A stretch of DNA of 64,000 nucleotides from Varroa destructor (lineage: Eukaryota > Arthropoda > Arachnida > Mesostigmata > Varroidae). Of the stretch, positions 27,150 to 41,340 are shown piece by piece. The stretch spans positions 13,341,958-13,405,957 of the forward strand of contig NW_019211455.1 in the NCBI RefSeq assembly GCF_002443255.2, written 5' to 3'. The position numbers and the translations under genes are program-made. The notes beneath the pieces are model-generated. The model was not told the DNA's origin and did no database searches. It saw nothing but the letters and a program-made list of their open reading frames with translations. Each line of letters begins with the position of its first letter. Position 1 is the stretch's first letter.

Positions 27150-27515
27150 ATGAAGATCCTCTTACATGGTTTTACTAACGACGTCTTCGAGCTTCACTCC
27201 ATGAAAGCGCAAACATACGTTTCCTCGAGCGAACGTTTCGCGATAGTCAACCGTAAAGCTATATTATTGCCCAACATTGCAGGCAGTATGTCGTATCGTG
27301 TAGACGACGACATCGGTTTAGAAAGTCAGCGTTTTCATTCATGGCAGGCTCGAGCTGATCCTCTTTTTGTTAGGCATAGATCTGCGACGAGTACATGCCA
27401 CCGTTTGGCCTTTGCGCAGTCTCCCGCTACATTTCGTCTAATTTTTTCAAACGGCAAAATATTACCCCGTGAATCTTCTTTATTGACAGTTACAGTAAAG
27501 GCAGCAAGTTCTTAA
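27150..27515 (+). CDS. Candidate small ORF or exon, 121 codons, unrecognised
   Basis: This is a single open frame with an in-frame TAA about 21 bp upstream of the ATG and a TAA at the end. The G+C content is raised compared with its flanks and third positions are mixed, unlike the AT-rich background. There are no TM segments, signal peptide or known motifs. It is hydrophilic in the middle (VDDDIGLESQRF). No convincing splice sites frame it. An ORF of this size is near the limit of what chance produces in 64 kb, so the call is weak. Confidence 0.2.
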   Translation: MKILLHGFTNDVFELHSMKAQTYVSSSERFAIVNRKAILLPNIAGSMSYRVDDDIGLESQRFHSWQARADPLFVRHRSATSTCHRLAFAQSPATFRLIFSNGKILPRESSLLTVTVKAASS

Positions 27516-30500
27516 TGATTCACGTGTGTTAGTACTTTGCAGTTGGCAAGTAAGTCTACGATGTTTATTTGAAACCATTGACAGATGACCGTGGAAAGCG
27601 GGTCCTTCTCGCTAAATATAATGTAGGCACTTGGCTTCAGTTGGAGCGCTGATGAAAAGATAGATGCATTTTGGAGAGACGGTGGTTAGAGGTAGCAGCT
27701 CTTTCGTTTCCTAGCCCTAATCTCATATGAATTGTCGATGCAGGACCAGCTCAAAGGAATTCGTCGGTAGAGAAGGCGGTAGTAGAGGCGATAAGACCAG
27801 GATGTCATTTATGGCTTATTTCTTCATACAATCTCAACCCGAACATACGGACATTGGCCCGCGTAAAAGCACTATAACAAAACGCAGTTCTATCTATCCT
27901 AGTTTCAAATCGTTAAAAATGTAAAATACAACCTTAAAAACTTTACAAAATTTCGTTAAGAGGCAGATCCATGTGTAACAATTGATAGCTTTATAAATTA
28001 CAGGTAGTTGTTGTTCAAATAGCTATCTATTTTAAGTTAAAACTGAAATTCCAAGCAGGATAAAATCAAGCCTTGAACACGACACTAAGGCCGGTGGACG
28101 ATTAAAGACACTGTAATACGGATTAATGAGCATCACTACCGTATGCATCAAGACGCGATGGTTGCTTAACGAAACCAATCCAACCTAGCAATTTCTGACT
28201 TCTCCATAGCGTTCAAATCAGTCAGAAAGACGACAGAAGGGTTAATATGTCAACTCCCACAGAAAGGTATCCGAGTATTTGAAAAAGGTGTTTTAAAAAC
28301 CTAATATCCAATGAAGTTTATGATGCCTGGCGCTATTCGTTCTCACGAGGAGGTAGTGGAGTGTGTGCGGAAAACCCATAGAGAGCAATTAGATTGCAAA
28401 CGAATTATCAAAGTTTCCTACGTTTCTAGTAAACGTGAACCTAATCCGGCATAACAATTTTGCCTATCGAATTCGAAGCATAATTGTTGAAGAGAACTAT
28501 CTCTGATTCCCTCGCATAACGCCGTCAACACATGTGACGTATCTGTCAAGTGTATGTCCTGCTTTTCTCGTAAACCATTACACTATAAATTCTCCCTTTC
28601 GCGCCTTGATTAAAAAACGCGCGCCAAAAACGAAAAGGTGTCTTTTGCGATGCGCTAAATATAATAAAATGATAAAGGTGCGTTAAATAAATGCATTATA
28701 TAGTGGTGTCAGAACAGCTCTATGGGTTTCTTTTCTATACAACTCAAAAACAGTGCAATATCCAGCTTGCTGAAAGTGCCTAAAAAGTGCTCTACAGGAG
28801 CTATTGACAAGTCCTATACCTAAGATGTGGCCTCTTGTCGATGAACCGTTCCATAGGGTACATATGGGAAAACAAACATCAAACCCTCGAATTAAAATCA
28901 ATCCGCTCTGGATGTCGTTAGCGATAGTGACAGATACTCAGTCTATAGCGCCGACCATGAAGCCTGTACACGAGCTCGTTGTCGACGCGCTAAGAGCAAT
29001 TATTAGGAGATGCTATTTAAATTCGTTGTTTGCATCGCGCTATTTGTCACCCCACTATGCTACTTTACATTGCTGGTACAGTGAAGGTCTGTTACAGTCA
29101 TATCTGTGTGGGTCGCCGAGATCGAAGGACTTGTGAGACTAAGGAATCATTTGGACGCCCTTCGAAATTCCAGTAGTCGCTAGATTTTGCAGGTAAATGC
29201 GTTTAGTTATCACGGAGACGATAGGTTATATCTATGATACTTGTCGAACTAAAGTCAATTGGAGTTCTAGGTACGTTGTTGCCCAGTTCGTTTGTAATAA
29301 AGTTTGTATAAATATAAAACAAAAAAATTGTCACTTTGGCATGTTCGACTTATGGCCTTGCGTAACATCAATTCTTGATATAGATAATATATATTATGTG
29401 GGTCCTGTCTTATCTAACAGCCTGCCTTTCTATTAATTTCTTTATTTATCTGTTTTTAAATCAGGATAAGCATTCTTTTGAATGGTCAGATACAACAGGC
29501 ATACGCAGATCAAAATTTAGACAAAATGCTCCATTATGTTGGCGTTCTTCTAAGGTACTAAGTAAATTTTGTCAAGACATGGTGCGTTTTATCAATACAT
29601 ACGCTATTTACGCATAGATAAATAAGGATTTACAGTAATCATTACTTGTTATAATATTGTCGATAAAATACGTAACGCATGACGCATCGGAGCTTAAACA
29701 ACGGGTCACATTAAAAGAAAATTTTAAATAGAATATATAAGGAAAATATGCACTTCACCCGGGAGAAAGTGAGCTGGATACGGGGTCCTGAACGGCACTG
29801 TGGTAGCCTTATTTGTCTCAACAAATTTACGGCTGCATCGATCCTGTCAGCTATTCAGTCGTCTAACCAGTTAGAGCCTGACCAATTGTCATTTTGCACA
29901 CATCATATTCGCGTTATATATTAAGCTAAACGTGTTGGAGTTTTTTACGATTGCGTGCACTATATCTTGCGTTGTTGAACAATATCAAATACGTTTTGTA
30001 TAGCGGAGCGTCATGGAAAACTTGCAATCACATATGAGAGAAATTTTCGTCGTATTCACGTAAGTGTGTTAGCTTAAAGTAGATCGAAAATCAAACTTCT
30101 CAGCACTCCCACAATCAAAAACACTATTTTCCGCCAGACGCTCACTGTCGGGTGACTGAGGCTCAATGAGTGCATTCTCCCCTCTTATAAGGACATGTCG
30201 TTGGAGGCGTAGCGTCTACCCACTCACTGTTAGGATGTTGCGGCCGACTTCATCGTTGCTGCCCTCCCCGCTATTACATAAGGCATAATTCAGACTCTCT
30301 GTTGCCAAACCTGCTGGCTGTCCTAGCTACGGCCTACCCGTCAGCCTATCTTCAGCCTGAGCGCCACTTTGTTATTTCGATGCAGAGTAGTCATTTGGCT
30401 AACTCACTTTATTACAATGGTGTGTCTGTCTGGCACCCTTCTCCATTTCTTCTCATTTTTTTATGCCATCCAAGTACACCTGCGACAGAGTGACGATGAG

Positions 30501-31308
30501 AGACAATAATACATTTACACATACGTACATAAAACGGGTAAAATGATGTGTCCTCTCGATGTAGAGCCATTTGAAAACCTGTGGGTACCCGCCTTTGTCA
30601 TACGAAAGCAATGCGCTGGGGGCTTTTGATGGAGACGGTAGGAAAACACATAAGAACTCCGTTTAGTCTCACTGGGTCTCATAATTTCGGGCAAATACAC
30701 ATGCGTAAGGTTTTTGCTTGGCAAATATACCTTACTTGGTAGCGCAGTTTTATTAACTCTGACAGATATCTCAGTCCGTGGAATCGGATCTCGCAAAATA
30801 CAAAGAAATTTTTTACTTCTCCATACACATCGCGTCGCCCGTTGCCAATTCGACGATCTGCTAAAAGGGCTGGCAAAACCAGACGAACCTCACACTGATG
30901 TTGTTAAAGAGAAAAAGGCCTCCCTCACAGTCTAATAACCCCTAAACGCGCACTCGACGTTTGCCCCTAGGAACAAATGCAAAGTGTATGTTGAGTACTG
31001 AAAGCGGACAAAAAGCTGGCCCGCTATCGCCGTGTGCAACAACATTTTTATATGTAAATTGAAGCATTTATTTACCAGTAAGCTGTTTGTCTTGCTCTAG
31101 GAAGTTAGAAGAGGTGGTTCGTCGAAGCTGCTTGTAGAGGGGTTTCCTGACGCCCCTCATTCTATGCCAATGCTATTGAATGGATGTCGATTTTCCTATC
31201 GTCTTTGCTTTTGCTTAGTTTGCCATTAAGTAAAAGACGCTGAACCTGATAACCGATATATAAGTTTTGCGCACAAAATTGGCACTTGTCAATAGCGATA
31301 TCATTGAC

Positions 31309-31327
31309 AGAAATATTCGTTTACAAT
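31309..31327 (+). repeat. 19-bp dispersed direct repeat, copy 2
   Basis: This is an exact match to 17770-17788 in the same orientation, 13.5 kb apart. Confidence 0.35.
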
Positions 31328-34300
31328 TTTATCTAATAGATAACGAAAAAAGTCTCCATGCTAAGGTGCATTAAAATTAGTAAAAAATGTTTATTTTAAT
31401 AGCTCTTGCCGCATAAAGTGGTAGAAACTATTCTCGTTATTTCTTAGCTTATATTTTTTTTTATCGATATTCCACATGCGTGTAGCAAGACGAACGCCTG
31501 TTGAACGTTACCAGTTTTTATCTACTTGGAAAGAAATAGGGACCCAGGACTTCTGTAGTCTTTCGCCACATATGAAACACGCATGGGGGGGCGAGAAAGT
31601 GAGTGACGCACCTTTGTCGTTCCCCTCGAAAATGAATAGTAAGTATATCCATCGACGATGTTTATACTTGGCTTTGACTATTCTGCCCATTAACCAATGC
31701 TTCGGATCTTACATTTTGTTCCACGGAAAAAAGTTAGACTGTGCAAGCGGATGATTGGATAGGAAGTTTCCGCTATGTGACATTTCAATTGGGCTTCCTA
31801 CACAAGTGAAAATGTTTGCAGTTCTAAAGGAAAGGAAGCTTGTCAGCCTTACTTTCAGCAGAGGACCACATAGAATAGATGTTATAATTTTTGTGTTTTT
31901 ATAAAGCTGCATTTATGCTGAATGTGCATGCACAGTTTCGAAGGGTAAGCATTGTAGCATTCTACGCTAAGTGGGCGGATGGTGGATCTGTTGATCTTTA
32001 AATAAATTAATAATAACCTACTCTATACGTTATTTCGTCCGAATGTGGAACACAATATAGCCATTTTAAGCTGAAATTCACATTTACTACATATTCTTGT
32101 AAATTGATCACTCCTCTACTTCAAGCTAGCTAAGGCTGTTAATATTGATCGTGAATCTTATTTACTGAAGATCGATATGTTTCGTATAGGAAGTTTTAAA
32201 CAATAATGTGAACGATCCGCATTTGCCATGGACACGCAGTGATAAAACGGGTGTTTTTTCCAAAGTCACAAAATCCGAACGTATTACCTCCACGGATCTA
32301 CGAGATCCGAAACTAATTACACGTTTCAGGCCAGTCATCATTGGTAGCGTCTCAATGATAGGGAAAATTAGCTTGTGCTGCTTTAGAAGACAGAATTTGG
32401 CAATGATGGAAAATGAAACTAAAATCAATAACTCTATAAGTAGCAGTACGGGAGCTGCAACGTATTCGAAAGCGGCACACTGAGTATGGCTGACCTCTGA
32501 AGAAGGTTATGCTCTAACAGCTAGCTTGAAGATTTAACTAGGACGAACCAAGTGGGGAAGGGCAGATTTTCGCTCGTAACATCATTAAATTTGTCTCTAA
32601 GCAAGAACTTTTTATTTATTGAAATTTTGCGTCCTTTTCCTTTTTACTACCGAATAAACGGTTGTACGCCTTCATGGGAACTGGGAATTTCGAATTAATC
32701 GTAGGAATATGATGTGTAGTGGTTGGTCAATTCATTTAAAAAAAGAGCCTTCTATTTATAACAACTATTAGCTACTACTTGAGATGTTTTAGGTCGCAAG
32801 AGTCTTTCTATAAAGTTTGCTGGCCTTATACATATACAAACTTGTTTTCCGTACGTTGCTAACGTAACATCAATTGTGTTGATATATATCCTGGACCTGC
32901 TAAGTTCTTACCTGCATAGGCTGCTGATGATAACTAGTCCTGTTGTTTGTTGAAACAGAAATTATTATGACTGAATTATGTATAGTTATACGTAAGAAAG
33001 AACTTGTAGCATTGTATGTTTTCCAATAATATGCCGTTTATAATACAGCAGACTTAGAGGCTACATCTTGAAGAGATTATAATCTTTGATAGTGAATTCG
33101 GAAAGCGATACTACGCCGTGCTGAGATAAGCTTTACTAACAAATGGGACGATAGATTTCGAACGCATAGAGCACAGAAAATCGATGAAGGTCTAAGCTAG
33201 ATAATGTCACACGCAGTCAGAAGACTCTGGCTGCCAGAGACGAAAGTGTTCCACTTTGAAAGTAGCGCCCTTCACTAGAATCAATACGGATTTTTTCTGC
33301 CGAACAGCTGAGGACGGTTAACTAACTAGAGGGGCTTAGTATGTAGCGTTTATCGGTTAGGCTGATCAGCTATAACTGGAAATTTGTTTTGGCCTTTTTA
33401 CCCGATATCTTTCCAAAAACCATAATAGGGATTCTTTTCTTTTTTTCGAGTTTTATTCAATATTTTGCTGTTGAAAGAAGGAATCGACATAGCGTTATCT
33501 CATCATATCATCGTCGAACAGAAAAACTTGATATTGTTATTTGTTTTCTCGCAGCCGGATTTCTCGCTCGCGATAAGGGAAAAAACGGCCGGACCAACAT
33601 CGGCTTGGAAACAGACCTGCGACTTGAAATGGCCCGATTTAGCGAGGCCTAAATTGTCACGATTCTTGGTCCCAAGGTTCACAAGCGGTATGACGTAATG
33701 GATTCTTGTACTATAGTTTTAAAAACAGGATTTTGTCAAGGTTTCTGCATTTGAAATTTGCAGTGACCATGTTCACATCTGAAGTACCGGAATGAAGTGG
33801 GCGCATAAGCTGTACTCTCGAATAGAACGTTTGGGGTATGCTGATCCCCACTCGCGTGCAATTTCCTCCACTTAGAGGAAGTTCACTAGGTCCGTTTGTA
33901 TAGAAATACCATATTCAGAATCATTCCTTAGTCAATAGACGAAAGCCTTATTTTGGTTCCTACTTACAATGAAACGATTCAGCTAGGGCCCGAGTGGTTT
34001 GCAGCGTTACAAATACACCATGGTCATTTTGGCTTTTCCCTGAATCGAGTACAATGGAACCAGCAAAGCAATGTTTGTAATAACTACGAAACAGTCGAGA
34101 CAATGTCAACTCTACTAGCAACAAACGCAAGGAAAATATTTAAGGGCAGTTATAGCAATCACACTGGTGAACCAGCGCGAGACTGTATTTAAGGTCGATA
34201 TAAGAACAACTGATCGTCCGTGCCACCTTTTCAGAAACGAATCCGTCTAATGCTACTTCTGCAAATAATGAAACGAATTTTGTGGCTTCATCCCTTCTGC

Positions 34301-34430
34301 TTAGAGAGCTTTGCGCCTTCGTACCCATTAATAGTTTTCTCCTTCGTGACCTTAGGCTCTGTTTGATGTCTGCCTATATATAAAGAGTATTCAATTAGTC
34401 ACAGAGATTGTCCTAATAGCAGCTAAAAAC

Positions 34431-34485
34431 GGGCCTTTGAAATTCTATAGACATCTCAGTTAATGTCTCAAAGGCTTCAAGGCCC
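34431..34485. repeat. Nested stem-loop, 55 bp
   Basis: Outer arms GGGCCTTTGAA and TTCAAGGCCC pair with one bulged base. Inner arms AGACAT (34449-34454) and ATGTCT (34463-34468) pair around CTCAGTTA. The layout is like a small structured RNA or precursor hairpin. There is no Pol III signal that I can see. Confidence 0.5.
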
Positions 34486-35513
34486 TTCGTAGCTCCCCTC
34501 GACAAACACTCGGATGAATTACGCTGAACGGCTGATATATTAATGCGTCCCAGTTTTGGGTAGCCCTAGCAGTAGTTGTAGTAGCTGGTTTTGTATAAAT
34601 TCGTAGTTGGGTATCGCCGGCGTTGTGTGTAGGGCGGGGTCGCCCGCTTCTTCGACAAGAGTGTAACTACACTTTTCGATTTAACGATACTTCGGGGTAA
34701 CAACCCGAAAGAGAAAACTACTGATGAGCACAAAAGCGCGACGCCCAAAAAGACTGATGCAGAAAATCAAAGACGTAGGTGAAAAAAGTGCGATAGTAAA
34801 GGGTCATGATGCAACCTATCCCTCCAAGTCGTTCCATCTGTGAGCCTTGGATCCTTACGGCCTCAGTCACAAAACGAAGAACATTTTCACTGGAAATTTT
34901 TATCGTAAGTAGACACACCCGGAGAGTGGAAGAAACAATAAGAAGATCTACTGCAGCAGATGTAAACTGTATTTACAATTATAATACCTAGGCAATGCTT
35001 ATAATTATAGCTACTTAAGTAGTGGCTATGTCCATTACTGAAAATCAATATGTAGACACACATGGAAATCACATTCGTACTGCAAAGTAATAGCTCTCGA
35101 ATAGAAAAATGTATTTCTATGTATTTTTTTATTGTTTTACATTTCTAAGATGACTTTCTCAGGGAATTTTATCATTGTTCTAGACTGTAATGCATGCACG
35201 TTGCCACATAAAGGTCGAGCTAAGGAACAACATGAATTTCGATAACATAGAACACAGTAACACTTATCAGTCTATAGAAATGCGGTTTCTATTGAAGACT
35301 CTTAGAACATATTTGTTACCTGTCTGGCTGTTACGGTCCAGTACAAAAATATTGTCTTAATACAAATATCGTGTCTAAAGGAATGAAGTCGAAGCGCGCT
35401 AACTGCTTAAACTGACAATGGACTGTAATGATACGATTGAACACCGACTTCACACTTCGCTGTGTTAACCACGGTGACGAGAAGTTTACTGAATCATCCA
35501 CTCAGTCATGAAT

Positions 35514-35529
35514 TATATATATATATATA
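35514..35529. repeat. (TA)n short array
   Basis: About 8 TA units. Confidence 0.85.
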
Positions 35530-36192
35530 GTACTTAGTGTGCCTACCCCTCAAGATAATCGCAAATCTTTCTAACTTTCACAGATAGATAATGAATTGTT
35601 AGGGTGGCGCCTATGCCAGGTAAGGTTTGCAGGTCGTATTTTTGAAAGTAGCATTTCTTCGAGAATTCTAGTAGTCGAAGTAATAGATGGAAAATTTGCA
35701 TGGTGATCATGTCGAAACTTGTAGCCAACGTCAGGGATATCACACTTATTTTTTAAGATACCTATACAGCAGTATGTTTTCAGTGTGGGATAGATAGCAG
35801 TTCAAAGCTTAGTACAGCACGTTTCCGGCGTAGACTCTGAACCTTTTCGGAAATAACGGATTCGCGAATCTACACTTATCAACCTATCCACACTTCGTAT
35901 AAGATTTCCAGCTTGCTCAAAACCCAGATTTCTCCTTCAGACATTTTCGAGTCCGTTTTAAAAATCATATTCACAGGTATTTCTTTCAATCGGACTGTGG
36001 CTAAATCAATAGACAAGACGTATACCGCATGCACACAGCTCAGGAAAGCTAAAACGTTCTACTTGGCTTCGGAATCGGTTCGGGTTCAATGTGCTATGAT
36101 ATTTTCTGTAGAAGTCGTATGTATTCCCCGCAAACGTATGATTTCAGCCTAGCTCCTCGAAAGTCGCCAGAGGTTGGTGGCCATCTGGAACT

Positions 36193-36235
36193 GGTAAAAT
36201 TTTTTACCTAAGAGATAATCGTGAAATTTTTTCAC
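36193..36235. repeat. Twin T-rich palindromes
   Basis: GGTAAAATTTTTTACC (36193-36208) is followed 12 bp later by GTGAAATTTTTTCAC (36221-36235). Both have the design GNRAAA-T-tract-TTTNNC and could be paired protein-binding sites or small hairpins. Confidence 0.4.
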
Positions 36236-38204
36236 ACCAAAGGTTATAGTCAATACTCGTTTCCTACGGTTCGCAAAGGTTATCTTGGTCTACAATAGTG
36301 ATTGGGAAGCATGAAAGATTCTATTTTTGATTCTGTCTGGAAACTCGTGAAAAAAGCACAATGCAGTGCCGCCACTGCGAACCTCTGTTGCTATAAAAAA
36401 AAAAAAAAGCGGTTTTATTAAGTTGAACTGTATTAATAACAAAGATGAGTACAGCAGTTTGTTGCATTTCCGAAATGTTCCTTCATATTATTCATAACAG
36501 ATAAGCGTTGCCTTTCTTGAAAAGTTAGTCAAGCAAAGCTCTGAGATTTTCAATTGAAGGAAGATAGGCACTGCAACGGGGGCCAGGGTCCTGATAAGTC
36601 AAAGCTGCAATATTATTCATGGCGAACGACCTTCCTTTTGAAGACTCGAATCCAAAATTCATTAACCTTTGGACTTCATTTCAATTTTCAAAACAATCAT
36701 TTCTCAAACCGGAAGCCCTGACAAGGGGTTCCGTCAGTTAATGTTGTGCTCTTCTAGGGAGCTACTTATTATATAAAAGCAACGTCACCCAGGTATGCGG
36801 CTGTTCTTCGGATAAGTTCGCGAGTTTAGAATGTTCATCAGTGAACGAAATACAGCTCGAGCAGTCCGATCACGAAAAACATAAAGTTGAATGAAAATTT
36901 TGCTGCATTGATGGAGAAGAGATGTCGACCCTCTTGAGTAATTCTCGACTGGAGATATGACTCGACGAGGTCTATCGAAGAAACGTACTTAACTTCGTTA
37001 AGGTTTTCAAGAATCTCCTCAGGCTTTCGCTATGGCTAGCGGTGGCTTTCACCCAGTACAGGATTTAGGACCTGTACAGCGAAAATCGGGACAGAAACGT
37101 ACTTCGCCGCATTTATATATACAGCTTACGTAGGTCCTATATCATCGATGCGGCCTTTTGACTGCCGTCCCTTTTACTTAGAGAGGGGGGTTCCATTTAG
37201 AATCGTTTGTATCAGACACTATATGGGTTCACGACAGTGGTGTTGCGTCCGCACGAAGATGCCTTTATTTCATAGTACACAATAATTAAGTAGAACAAGC
37301 ACCACCTTTACGTTATGTAATAGTTGATGCTGTGCCGACGGTGACATTGAATGCCGCCATTAATTTGGTATGAAAATTTGCAAACGACCGGCCTTCATAT
37401 ATAGATATATATAATTGGTCGCGCGTTCTGCTTCCTCTAAGCCATTACGGGGTTTGTTATTTATCGATCAAACAACGGCTGCAGGGTGTCTGCACTAAAT
37501 TAATTGCACTTAAATAGCTCTAAATGGAAAACTACAATGTTCTCTATATAATTCTACTTATAGTAGGTCGTAGCTATATATCAGCAATATTACTGGTACT
37601 TGATCACTATTTAGCTGGCTTTCGGGACATCAGGAACTAGGTTTCATACGCCAGCACGCGCAACCAATACAGATGTGCTTCTACTGTACTTCCAGTCTTT
37701 ATTTAGCTAAAACAGCACCGGATGGTTTCGCTTGCGCTGAACACTGACAACAGGGCGTATTGATACAGGACATTTCCGGTTCGACCTAATGCTTTGCCGG
37801 ATGTTCTATCATGCCAAGACTGTACCTGTTTCTCTGTTCGATAGGTCTTCTACCTTCGCAATGATGGTGGCGTTCACTGATGGCACATCGTTACGCCTGG
37901 TAGTTCGCCGTGCACCTGACGTATTGATTCAATAAGACGAAAAATAGTTCGCTAACGCCAATATGTTTCTCTGCTCTTGTCGGGGGCTAAACAAACTTCA
38001 GGCTGTCCTTGAGAGATGCGGCGATCCCACGCATTTTTTTTATTCGCGCTTAAAAACTTCACGGTATTTTATATGCTACGCCTTATATTTCTGCATTAGC
38101 CCAAAAAGTTATCTCTAACATTTTCATAAAAATTCTCTAAAAGCCTAAGAAAATAATAGCCCAGATGTTAATCACCAACTAACTAACAACAAATACGTCA
38201 TAGC

Positions 38205-38232
38205 TATATATATATATATATATATATATATA
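38205..38232. repeat. (TA)n microsatellite
   Basis: This is a 14-unit TA array about 110 bp before a compound TA/CTAT array. Confidence 0.9.
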
Positions 38233-38339
38233 ACATGATATAAATAACTTAAATGTACACACATGTGCAGAATGCCCTCATTCTACGATAGAATCAAGAG
38301 ACAATTTATTATAAAGGAGTTTCGGCTATTTGATCTGTC

Positions 38340-38382
38340 TATATATATATATATCCGTATATATATATATCTATCTATCTAT
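38340..38382. repeat. Compound (TA)n-(CTAT)n microsatellite
   Basis: Two TA blocks separated by CCG are followed by CTATCTATCTAT. It encodes the artefactual IYIYIR-type peptide of a spurious ORF. Confidence 0.9.
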
Positions 38383-39133
38383 TTAAATCATTACGGGGTG
38401 TTCGCTGTAACAGGCATGAACTCAGCCGCTATTTCTGGTACAGGACAAAAGTCAGTTATTTGCTCAGTAAAACAACAAGCTCGTCATCGTGGAAAACCTG
38501 CATCGTTTTGAAAATTTGCACAAAAACCAGCTATTATTTATTCTTTCTGCGTTAATTAAGATGCCCGAAATTGACAGCCTACGCTGTGGCTAGTTTTCAT
38601 GCTTTTAAAAGGCTTCCCCAAGGCGAACCGGGATATCTCGAACCAAGCTTGGACTTGACAGCTCCTTCATCAAAATGATTTAAACGCTATTTTTGGTAAT
38701 CCTAGGCTCTTGCTACAGAAATTAACAGCCGTTCTAGAAAAAAAAAGAATATCCATTGCCAGTAGATAAGCTCTAATACTTAGACTTTTTGCACCTTTTT
38801 GGAAGTTTTAAGTTTTTGCATTTTTGGGACCTTCGGCCTGCTATCGGCCCAACACCTAACTCGATTACAGTTTTTGTATATATAACGTATATGGGCTGCA
38901 CATTACGGAATCTACACGTACTAGTATCAGTTGACGCACGGTTACCATTGAAAGATTATTTGCGAGTGGAGGAAGGGGTATTTTGAAAAGGATTAGCTAG
39001 AGGCTTAGGTCTCGAATTAAAGCTGTAATTGCAGTGGTTGGTGGTTACATTAAATAAATAGGTCTGCCGAGAGTGACATTTTTTGTACGTGCAAAACAAA
39101 TTGCTAAAATATTTATTTATATTTGAGGAAAAC

Positions 39134-39152
39134 TATATATATATATATATAT
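39134..39152. repeat. (TA)n short array
   Basis: About 9 TA units. Confidence 0.85.
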
Positions 39153-41340
39153 TTTGCTCATTTTAAAGAATAACTGGATCAGAGAGTTGCTGCTATGATA
39201 ATTGTCTACCTATAGCATACCTAATGTAGCTCTCACAGAATGTATACATATGCTTTGTCCCTAGTTATAAAAAATAAACACAAAAGTATGATCAATTTAG
39301 CCATAAACGTTTTTTACGTGTTGCCAACATATTCGCTTTAGATCAACGGTTTCGTGACGCCAAGCGTACTAGCGGAAAGGCGTAAGAATCTGTTCAAGGC
39401 ACAGCCGTCGATTAAATCCCAATTTCAGAGGACGTCTCTACTTAATCCATGGAATAGGGTCCTGTTGAATGCAGTCTCGCTGTAGAATTGTCGCCTATGT
39501 TTCCTGATACAGCACAGTACTTACCGATTACTATAGCCTTAATATTTGTGATCATTTTAAACGATTTTTTTTTACAGAATCATGGTATTTCCCATATCTA
39601 TAGGAATTATAGTGCAGAACTATGCTGACCACGATTTTCAGTCAATGAACTTAAATGTAGTGTTCGTCCTGTGCAGATGCTCGATACAACATATTCTCTA
39701 TTTATATGAAGATAAGGCCATTATGTATATTCGCCCATGTAAAGACTCAGTTTATTATGCTTCGTTCCCATAGTGAGGGCGTATCTTGGGAAGTATGAGC
39801 TGTGAAAGCTGACACGTTGAGCGTCATATGTCCCAGCAATGAAATATTGGCATATCCTTCGGTTTCGCAACGAATAAAACTCCCATCTTCTTTTTTACGT
39901 GGAAAAGTTTCTTATCAATACGTGCATACATCCGGACTACACCAGGTTTACGATGGATGCTGCTTATCGCAAAATCGGATTAGTTCTATGCTATTGCTGG
40001 TTCCTTTCTTCGATTCGTCTACAGTATCCTCGCCAAGAGACTGATGCGCGTCGACTCTTCCAGGAAGACTCTGAAGCGTTACAGTTCGAAATCAAGTTGC
40101 AGTTAGTAGACGTCGATATTTGCACAACTTCTTATTGCTTCTGATAGGCGTGCTAAGTGAGTGGATTTGAGCTGTGAAGATGACTGTGAGGTAAATTTGG
40201 ATGAAGACTTTTTAATCGAAGGTTTATTTTAGCTGTAGCCATGAAGGCAATATATCTAAATCGTTTACCGATAACAATCTATTCCACTCAATCATCGTCT
40301 AAGACTTCACTTGCTTGATTTCGTACGCTATTGGTCCTATTCGATTATTAGCCCGGAAATGCTCCCTCAACGAGCTCAGGTTCCGCACATAATATCCATA
40401 CTTCGAAGTCATGTTGGCCAGTCATGGCGTAACCATCGGTACGAAGCTACAGATGGGTCTCAACGCCATCCAGATGAATATTGTGCTATAGATATGATTT
40501 GTGTTACCTATACATACTTCAAGAATTCATTTACTAATCACTAATTTATAAAAACAGCACAGATATAGTACCATTGGGAGTACTGACTATCCATAAGGCG
40601 TGGTTTTATCATTTCAATGACCCGAGTTTCCATATTAGTTATATCAACTTGCTTTCGAACACGTTAATAGAAACATTCCGCATGCAATGTGTTGGTGATA
40701 AAGTTAAACAAAATATAATAAATAATAAAATAAATAAGTCGAATAGGAGTATACGCGTGTATTTCGGTCGAACTGTCAGATGAGGGGCAGCTGATGTTAA
40801 TAAATGCCCATCTCAAAAACAGATCCAACGGAATCGTGTCTGCGACGCAACGCAACCCTTTAGATGCAGCTTGAGGTGCAATCCCATAATAATCTAATGG
40901 TCAATTTTTTTCACTGAATAATTTTAGTCATAATCAATAGCTGAAAATAGAAATACAATAGCTGCGGCGTTAAGAGTGACGCATGGGATCGTTAACTGTA
41001 CATTAACTAGACCAATAGTAAAATATGATCACAATATAACTATTTTCATTTGCCTCTGTTATGTGACATATGTTTGTGTAAACATACGTCCTAAGTAAGG
41101 CTCATTTAAGGCTAGCTACCAGAGAGTATTGTAATCATAGAGCTCCTTCTTTCTTATCGTAGCTAATGTGAATTTGATGAACTACTTTTTTTTGCTAATG
41201 GCTCTGTCCCGCCAGTGTAGGCATATAGGCTGCATTCGAATAGGGACAGTATCGTTTACATCTCCATTTGGACAGACAGATAACATAAATCATCTAAAGC
41301 AACTTATATGTAATGCAGATCGTACGATACAACAAGATAC

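Noticed and set aside
28804..29136. 110-codon plus-strand ORF
   Set aside because: Chance-sized, with no recognisable motif or splice context.
38263..38511. 82-codon ORF with an IYIYIRIYIYLS-like middle
   Set aside because: Its centre is the compound TA/CTAT microsatellite, so it is not evidence of a gene.
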